The notes beneath the pieces were generated by a model. That model had not been told where the DNA came from, searched no databases, and saw only the letters and a list, made by a program, of their open reading frames with translations. A program made the translations under genes and the position numbers. Source: JAXLWB01 sp046328715 (lineage in GTDB: Bacteria; Chloroflexota; Anaerolineae; Caldilineales; Caldilineaceae). Taken from it: a stretch of 64,000 nt of DNA. Location: positions 124,001-188,000 of the forward strand of contig JAXLWB010000001.1 of NCBI GenBank assembly GCA_046328715.1, written 5' to 3'. Below are positions 59,707 to 64,000 of the stretch, piece by piece (the stretch's first letter is position 1; every line of letters begins with the position of its first letter).

Positions 59707-60843
59707 TCAATAATCGTAAAGATGTTCCAAGGTGATCTCTTTCTCTGTAAATTCCTTGAGCAACAGATGCAACGATGGCACCGCCACTTTTACTGCAATG
59801 CGCTGGCGACTTGGATCGATGACCACTGGCATGGAGAAGAGAAACGTGCCATTTTCAAATGTCAGCGGTTGATTGTTGGCTGCAAAGGCCGTGACCAAAA
59901 TCTCATCGTTCCCCGCAATCTGTTTGAAGGCAACCCCTTGATCAACCAACTTGGGCACGATCTGGGTAAAGGCTTCGTAGCGCGGAATCGAAATGAGTGC
60001 CCCCTCCTTGCCCATGTCGCTAATTTTTTTGACGTCTGCTTCTTTATTCAGAACTTGCGCTGGAAGTCGATCCACCCAGGCGTAAACCTCCAACTTCTCC
60101 GGCGCATAGGTGCTTTGTGTGCCTTGTTTGATCAGCCTGGCGTAGAAAGACTTGCCACCATATTCCATGCTTAATGCTAGCTTGCGCTCCCATTTGCGGA
60201 TTGGGTTGGCTCCCCACAGTGAAGTTTCCCTCCACAGGCTGTTTAGCTTCTCGTCATAGGGAAATTCGTACCAGGGAATGGTATGGATGAAATTGCCATA
60301 TTCCGTAGCGACCTTGCGGGCATAGACATCTTCCTCACTCAAGGTGGACGAACTGAGTAATTCACTCAAGCGTCCGACTGTGTTCTCGTAGACACCCCTG
60401 ATCAAGTTCTCAAAGGTGAAGCTGCCGCCGATCACGGCCAGAGTCAAATGATAGCCGCTATTGAATGGATAGCGGCCTTGCACCTCGGCACAGACGCCAT
60501 AGTAGCTACGCCAATATTGCCCAATTGCCCGAAAGTAAGGAAAGTTGCTAGGCGGGTTCTTGTCAATAAAGGCGGCATACTCGTCGGCACTATAGACGAT
60601 GTACCACTCCGGCAGCGTGAGATAGGTCTGATCCTCGGGACGTTGGTATTCGGCTAAGGTGTCAATCGTCTTCTGCAATGTACTTGGCACAGCCTGTACG
60701 CCGCCCAGAGCCGAGTGTGTCGGGTCAACGTTCTGCCATATCTTGCACTGCCAGCCCACGCCGATCAAGGGTACGACGAAGATCAGCAAAAGGAATAAGA
60801 TGAGTCCGCCGGTAATTTTAAGAAGGCGCTTGAGAAGTTTCAT
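59707..60843 (-). CDS. membrane-anchored hypothetical protein
   Basis: 378 residues from the ATG at 60843 (MKLLKRLLKITGGLILFLLLIFVVPLIG). This gives one N-terminal helix and a large extracytoplasmic part. The longer frame to 60933 reads through Gly-rich repeat sequence. Conserved-looking blocks are LTLPEWYIVYSADEYAAFI, FRAIGQYWRSYYGVCAEV and YGNFIHTIPWYEFPYDEKL. No family recognised. Close packing with the Tat oxidoreductase gene suggests a partner or assembly role, but this is inference. Confidence 0.75.
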   Translation of the reverse strand: MKLLKRLLKITGGLILFLLLIFVVPLIGVGWQCKIWQNVDPTHSALGGVQAVPSTLQKTIDTLAEYQRPEDQTYLTLPEWYIVYSADEYAAFIDKNPPSNFPYFRAIGQYWRSYYGVCAEVQGRYPFNSGYHLTLAVIGGSFTFENLIRGVYENTVGRLSELLSSSTLSEEDVYARKVATEYGNFIHTIPWYEFPYDEKLNSLWRETSLWGANPIRKWERKLALSMEYGGKSFYARLIKQGTQSTYAPEKLEVYAWVDRLPAQVLNKEADVKKISDMGKEGALISIPRYEAFTQIVPKLVDQGVAFKQIAGNDEILVTAFAANNQPLTFENGTFLFSMPVVIDPSRQRIAVKVAVPSLHLLLKEFTEKEITLEHLYDY

Positions 60844-60932
60844 AAGGTTAGAAGGTGGGGTAGAGAGATAAGGTGATAGGAAGATGTCGAATGTGTGCTC
60901 CCCACCTCCTCCCCTCCCTACCTCCCTATCCA

Positions 60933-61394
60933 TTAACTATTTTCGTAGCGTTTACTCAACACAAATCCCACCAGCACCGCAATGCCGCCGATGATAATAT
61001 GCGGAATATTGGCGCCAATACGTGTCGACAGGTCGAGTTGGACGGGGCCAAAGAGGAAGATACCCAAGTCGAGATACCCTTGACCAAAGAGCAAGCCACA
61101 GACGCCATCAAAGAAGTACACCAAACCAAAGAGGCGAAAATAGAAGGTCGCATCCTTAGCACTCCTCCATGCCGCCCATGCCGCCCAAATCGCCGAGCCT
61201 AAATGGAGCAGGTCATCTTTCAACTCGATGTGAAAGAGACCAAGCAATTGACCATGGTCGTTGGTCAAGCCTGGAATATAGCCAAGCGAAACAACGCTTA
61301 GAAAAAGTGCCGCGTAGATCCACGCCCAGCGCTGCATCGGGTGCATTGAACCATCCATCTGTTTCTTGGCCCGTGCAAGTTGTGTCGAGTTCAT
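60933..61394 (-). CDS. DUF4383-like four-helix membrane protein
   Basis: 153 residues, four membrane segments: about 22-43 (RWAWIYAALFLSVVSLGYIPG), 61-78 (LLHLGSAIWAAWAAW), 85-107 and 127-147. The pattern HGQLLGLFHIELKDDLLHLGSAIWAAW resembles DUF4383 (H-x-L-L-G-x-F-x-x-x-x-x-x-x-x-H). GGAAGG lies upstream. First gene of the set with the anchored protein and the Tat oxidoreductase. Confidence 0.78.
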   Translation of the reverse strand: MNSTQLARAKKQMDGSMHPMQRWAWIYAALFLSVVSLGYIPGLTNDHGQLLGLFHIELKDDLLHLGSAIWAAWAAWRSAKDATFYFRLFGLVYFFDGVCGLLFGQGYLDLGIFLFGPVQLDLSTRIGANIPHIIIGGIAVLVGFVLSKRYENS

Positions 61395-61605
61395 GGTTTG
61401 TTTCCTTCCATAAATGTAAGAATAAGATGGTTGAATTCTACCGGAAATTCTTCCATCGGTAAATGTCTCAAATATTTCTGTTTACTTTATAAGGAAGAAA
61501 GACAAGATTCAAGCAAAAATTGCCAGTTTTAAGGCGAGGTGAGGGCAAGAACAACTGGGGTAAATGTCAGAAAACGGGTGGGTGAACTGGCAGAAATCTG
61601 TCCGA

Positions 61606-62013
61606 CTATTCGCTTCGGTGGCTTGCAATGTACTCCATCGTCGCCTCGGCAATCAAGCCCGAGCGGGTAGTGCCATGCGTACTGGCATAGAGATCGACAG
61701 TGCGTAAAATTCGCTCAGGCAGTGTAATATTGATTCGCTTTGATTTTCCACTCAGCTTTGACAGATCGACATCAATCAATGCCCAAATTCCACCGTCAAA
61801 ATCTGGATTCATACGGAAAGTCTCAATACTAGAGGGCGGCGGTACAAATTCGTCATCCGTCAACAGCCCTTCAATGTGACACTCAATTGCTTCAGCAGCT
61901 TGTGTCAATGCATCGTCCACGGTCTCGCCAGCAGAGAAACAGCCAGGCAGATCAGGCACTGTGACACCGTAGTCACTCTCGGCGTCTTTATGAATCACAA
62001 CTGGGTAGCGCAT
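61606..62013 (-). CDS. hicB: HicB antitoxin with CopG-like C terminus
   Basis: 135 residues from the ATG at 62013, preceded by GGGAG inside the end of hicA. N-terminal partial-RNase-H fold: MRYPVVIHKDAESDYGVTVPDLPGCFSAGETVDDALTQAAEAIE. C-terminal ribbon-helix-helix: KRINITLPERILRTVDLYASTHGTTRSGLIAEATMEYI. It should neutralise HicA and repress the pair's promoter. Four bases separate the two genes. Confidence 0.92.
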   Translation of the reverse strand: MRYPVVIHKDAESDYGVTVPDLPGCFSAGETVDDALTQAAEAIECHIEGLLTDDEFVPPPSSIETFRMNPDFDGGIWALIDVDLSKLSGKSKRINITLPERILRTVDLYASTHGTTRSGLIAEATMEYIASHRSE

Positions 62014-62017
62014 ACAA

Positions 62018-62209
62018 TTATTTCTCCCATTTCCAGCCAGCCTGCTTATAAATACTTCGCACAGTCCCAAGGGGCAGATCGCGTTTTGGATGTGGAACGG
62101 TTACTCTGCCAGGTTTTGTAGGATGTTTATATTGTTTGTGGCTATCACGAGTATGGACCACTTCCCATCCATCTAGTTTCAACTTTGCAATGACATCTCT
62201 ACTCGACAT
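62018..62209 (-). CDS. hicA: HicA toxin (mRNA interferase)
   Basis: 63 residues, the full normal length. The double-stranded-RNA-binding-like fold is shown by VIAKLKLDGWEVVHTRDSHKQYKHPTKPGRVTVPHPKRDLPLGTVRSIYKQAGWK with the catalytic His24 in DSHKQYKHP. It cleaves mRNA in the free form. Transcribed before hicB. Confidence 0.92.
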   Translation of the reverse strand: MSSRDVIAKLKLDGWEVVHTRDSHKQYKHPTKPGRVTVPHPKRDLPLGTVRSIYKQAGWKWEK

Positions 62210-62211
62210 AT

Positions 62212-62239
62212 ATTATACACACAATACACACAATATCAA
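62212..62239 (-). promoter_or_regulatory. hicAB promoter with tandem 9-base repeat
   Basis: On the minus strand TTGATA (62234-62239) and TATAAT (62212-62217) are 16 bases apart; the spacer holds two TTGTGTGTA units. The -10 box ends two bases before the hicA ATG, so the message would be leaderless or start inside the gene. HicB might bind the tandem repeat. Confidence 0.5.
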
Positions 62240-62276
62240 GACGTAAATGATGACAATCTCTTAATTCCTAAACATC

Positions 62277-63761
62277 TCACGCCGCCTGCCTCGCCCGCTG
62301 GCGCGCCCACTCCCTCAACCGACCAATCTCCTCCTCCATCATGCGACTGAGGGGAATGGTTTCTTGTAGAACGGAGAGCAAATCGTCCATGGCGAGTGGG
62401 CGATTTTTGTCGAACGCTTCATAGAGACCGGCGATCACTGCCTGTTCGATCTCGGCACCGGAAAGCCCATCCGAGGCCATCGCCAGGGTTTGGGTGTCGA
62501 AGTCCTTGGGTTCACGGTCGCGTCGTGCCAGGTGGATCTTCCAGATTTCGCTGCGGTCTGCGAGGGTAGGGAGATCGACAAAGAAGATTTCGTCGAAGCG
62601 CCCCTTGCGCACCAGTTCGGGCGGCAGTTGCGAAACATCGTTGGCGGTAGCGATGACAAACACTGGCGCATTTTTCTCTTGCAGCCAGGTAATAAAGCTA
62701 CCAAAGACGCGAGCCGCTGTGCCAGCATCACTGACATTGCTCGAACCGACGCCAGAAAAGCCCTTCTCGATTTCATCGACCCAAAGCACAACAGGCGCAA
62801 TGCTCTCGGCTACTTTGATGGCGCTGCGCAGATTCTCTTCACTAGAGCCGACGAGCGAGGTGAAAAGTCGCCCAACATCGAGCCGCAACAGAGGCAGCCG
62901 CCACGAATTGGCCACCGCTTTCGCCACCAGCGACTTACCGCAGCCCTGGACGCCAACCAACATGATGCCCTTCGGTTCAGGCAGGCCAAACTTGCGGGCA
63001 TCGTCGCCAAAGGCGCGCACTCGCTTGCGTAACCACTCCTTCAGAGTCGTCAAACCGCCGATATTGTTCATCTGCTCGCCGCTATCGTAGAATTCGAGAA
63101 GCCCACTCTTGCGAATGATCTGCTTCTTCTCGGCAGTTACCGCTTCGATGGCGTCACCATCCAGCCGGTTGTTTGCCTGAATAATGGCCTTGGCCAACGC
63201 ATTTTCGGCTTCGGTCATGGTTAATCCGAGACATGCTTGTACCAATTTGCCGCGTTGGCGTTTGTCTAGCGAGACTTCCACTTTGCCTAGTCCGTTTAGC
63301 TTGGTGCAAACCTGATCGATTCTGGCGTCGATCTGTGCGGCGCTGGGTAGATTGAAATCGAGGACTGTCACCTCTTTCTCCAACTCCGTGGGAATCTTGA
63401 GCACCGGACCAAGCAGAATGACCGTCTTGTTGCTTGTCTTCAACCCAAATGAGACTTCGCGTAAGCGGCGCACCACTGACTCGTTGCGTAGGTAAGGATG
63501 GAGGTCGCGCAACACCCAGATACATTTGTCTTCGTCTTCTAGGATCGTCGTTAATAGCACGAGCGGATCCTTTTTTGAGACGTCGACTCGACCGGGCTGT
63601 GCTGGATTCGACAAACCTGTAGTGCCGCTCCAAAAGAGCAGCCGTTTCTTTTGCTCTTTGGCCAATGCTTCGATTTCGACCAAAGCTCGTTCCTCTTCTG
63701 GCGTCACGATCCAGAGCAGGGGATAACGAGCGCGGATGTAAATGTCAAGTTCTTTTTTCAT
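62277..63761 (-). CDS. Ycf46-like AAA ATPase
   Basis: 494 residues from the ATG at 63761 (MKKELDIYIRARYPLLWIVTPEEERALVEIEAL); the longer frame enters a repeat. N-terminal degenerate P-loop-like domain to about 225 (IYIVTPEE type). The AAA module follows with Walker A GVQGCGKSLVAKA (270-282), Walker B VVLWVDEIEKGFSG (324 on), sensor-1 VIATANDVSQLPPELVRKGRFDEIF with arginine finger RKGRFD, and sensor-2 GLSGAEIEQAV. Family members are soluble remodelling ATPases, linked in cyanobacteria to photosynthetic regulation; the role here is unknown. Confidence 0.92.
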   Translation of the reverse strand: MKKELDIYIRARYPLLWIVTPEEERALVEIEALAKEQKKRLLFWSGTTGLSNPAQPGRVDVSKKDPLVLLTTILEDEDKCIWVLRDLHPYLRNESVVRRLREVSFGLKTSNKTVILLGPVLKIPTELEKEVTVLDFNLPSAAQIDARIDQVCTKLNGLGKVEVSLDKRQRGKLVQACLGLTMTEAENALAKAIIQANNRLDGDAIEAVTAEKKQIIRKSGLLEFYDSGEQMNNIGGLTTLKEWLRKRVRAFGDDARKFGLPEPKGIMLVGVQGCGKSLVAKAVANSWRLPLLRLDVGRLFTSLVGSSEENLRSAIKVAESIAPVVLWVDEIEKGFSGVGSSNVSDAGTAARVFGSFITWLQEKNAPVFVIATANDVSQLPPELVRKGRFDEIFFVDLPTLADRSEIWKIHLARRDREPKDFDTQTLAMASDGLSGAEIEQAVIAGLYEAFDKNRPLAMDDLLSVLQETIPLSRMMEEEIGRLREWARQRARQAA

Positions 63762-63771
63762 GGTTAAAAGT

Positions 63772-63867
63772 GGAAGAGTTGCAAAGTGGAAGCGTTGCAA
63801 AGTCGCAGAGTAGAATAGGAATGGGTGCCTTTGCCACTCTGCTACTTTTCAACTTTTCAACTCTTCC
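63772..63867. repeat. AGTTGCAAAGT palindromic repeat
   Basis: ggaagagttgcaaagtggaa gcgttgcaaagtcgcagag at the left is matched in inverse by gccactctgctacttttcaa cttttcaactcttcc at the right. A long imperfect hairpin between the last two genes. Confidence 0.55.
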
Positions 63868-64000
63868 CTACCTCATATACTGCGAATAAGGCCAGACCTG
63901 CCACTTTTCTAGCTCTTTGCCATTGACATAGACACGCGTTCCGCTCCAGGGTTGCACCCAATCCCAGATCCGCCAAAAGGGACGCAGTTTGTGTTTGGGG
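63868..64000 (-). CDS. C-terminal part of an unknown protein (start outside window)
   Basis: Minus-strand frame entering from the window edge and ending with TAG at 63868-63870. The last residues read RPFWRIWDWVQPWSGTRVYV, then NGKELEKWQVWPYSQYMR. Trp-rich and protein-like; family not recognised. Confidence 0.55.
   Translation of the reverse strand, partial: PKHKLRPFWRIWDWVQPWSGTRVYVNGKELEKWQVWPYSQYMR

Noticed and set aside
1..64000. CRISPR arrays, tRNA and rRNA genes
   Set aside because: No regularly spaced direct repeats, and no T-arm or cloverleaf pattern outside coding sequence (the one GTTCGATTCC is inside the giant gene).

Overview
The window looks like chromosomal DNA of a free-living Chloroflexota bacterium, most likely of the Caldilineaceae/Anaerolineae type. 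This is an inference. It rests on the giant LamG/thrombospondin-type-3 surface protein ending in a FLPLV motif (typical of extracellular proteins in that phylum), on the many Ycf46-, phytanoyl-dioxygenase- and TIM-barrel-type genes, and on abundant short palindromic repeats. No rRNA, tRNA or CRISPR array was found.

Layout. 1-6.8 kb is a catabolic block: alpha/beta hydrolase (cut by the window edge), GH13 glucosidase, SDR dehydrogenase divergent from a DapA-family aldolase, phytanoyl-CoA-type dioxygenase and an FMN alpha-hydroxy-acid oxidase. 7.0-17.0 kb is an accessory zone of small genes, all on the minus strand: NUDIX, two DHFR-family genes (one broken), two-helix membrane protein, second dioxygenase, NTF2-like, P-loop kinase, truncated methyltransferase, DUF2199, alpha/beta hydrolase, two GNATs and two unknowns. 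They are separated by gene fragments and short repeats, so this reads as a recombination hot zone. 17.6-20.2 kb, on the plus strand and AT-rich, is a two-gene CBASS anti-phage operon: an HNH-SAVED effector followed by a CD-NTase with an AGS-C domain. 20.4-32.8 kb is one giant surface-protein gene whose first 2259 codons are open and whose 3' half is broken by several frameshifts.

33-35 kb has a membrane protein, a methyltransferase and a MITE copy. 35.2-37.9 kb is a rifampicin phosphotransferase-like PEP-synthase-family enzyme. 37.9-40.8 kb is a translationally coupled operon (sugar isomerase-like TIM barrel, methyltransferase, class V aminotransferase). 40.9-47.3 kb holds an acetamidase/formamidase, a K+ channel, a P450, an amine oxidase, a deoxynucleoside kinase and an M20 dipeptidase. 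47.5-49.4 kb holds a YbaK-type deacylase and a hydroxyacid-oxoacid transhydrogenase, both next to a terminal-inverted-repeat element. 49.5-53.1 kb is a peptide/nickel-type ABC operon (binding lipoprotein and two permeases, no ATPase). 53.5-57.3 kb has a METTL21-type methyltransferase, a CPA2 cation/proton antiporter with a structured leader plus a PII-like protein, and a DAO-family oxidoreductase. 57.4-61.4 kb has a promoter/operator with a DUF5360 gene and an operon with a Tat-exported FAD oxidoreductase. The window ends with a HicAB toxin-antitoxin pair and a Ycf46-like AAA ATPase.

The clearest exciting system is the CBASS operon. The antiporter leader with mutually exclusive hairpins plus its PII-like partner, and the mobile palindromic elements around broken genes, are the best secondary leads. 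All reading is by eye; no homology search or folding program was run.
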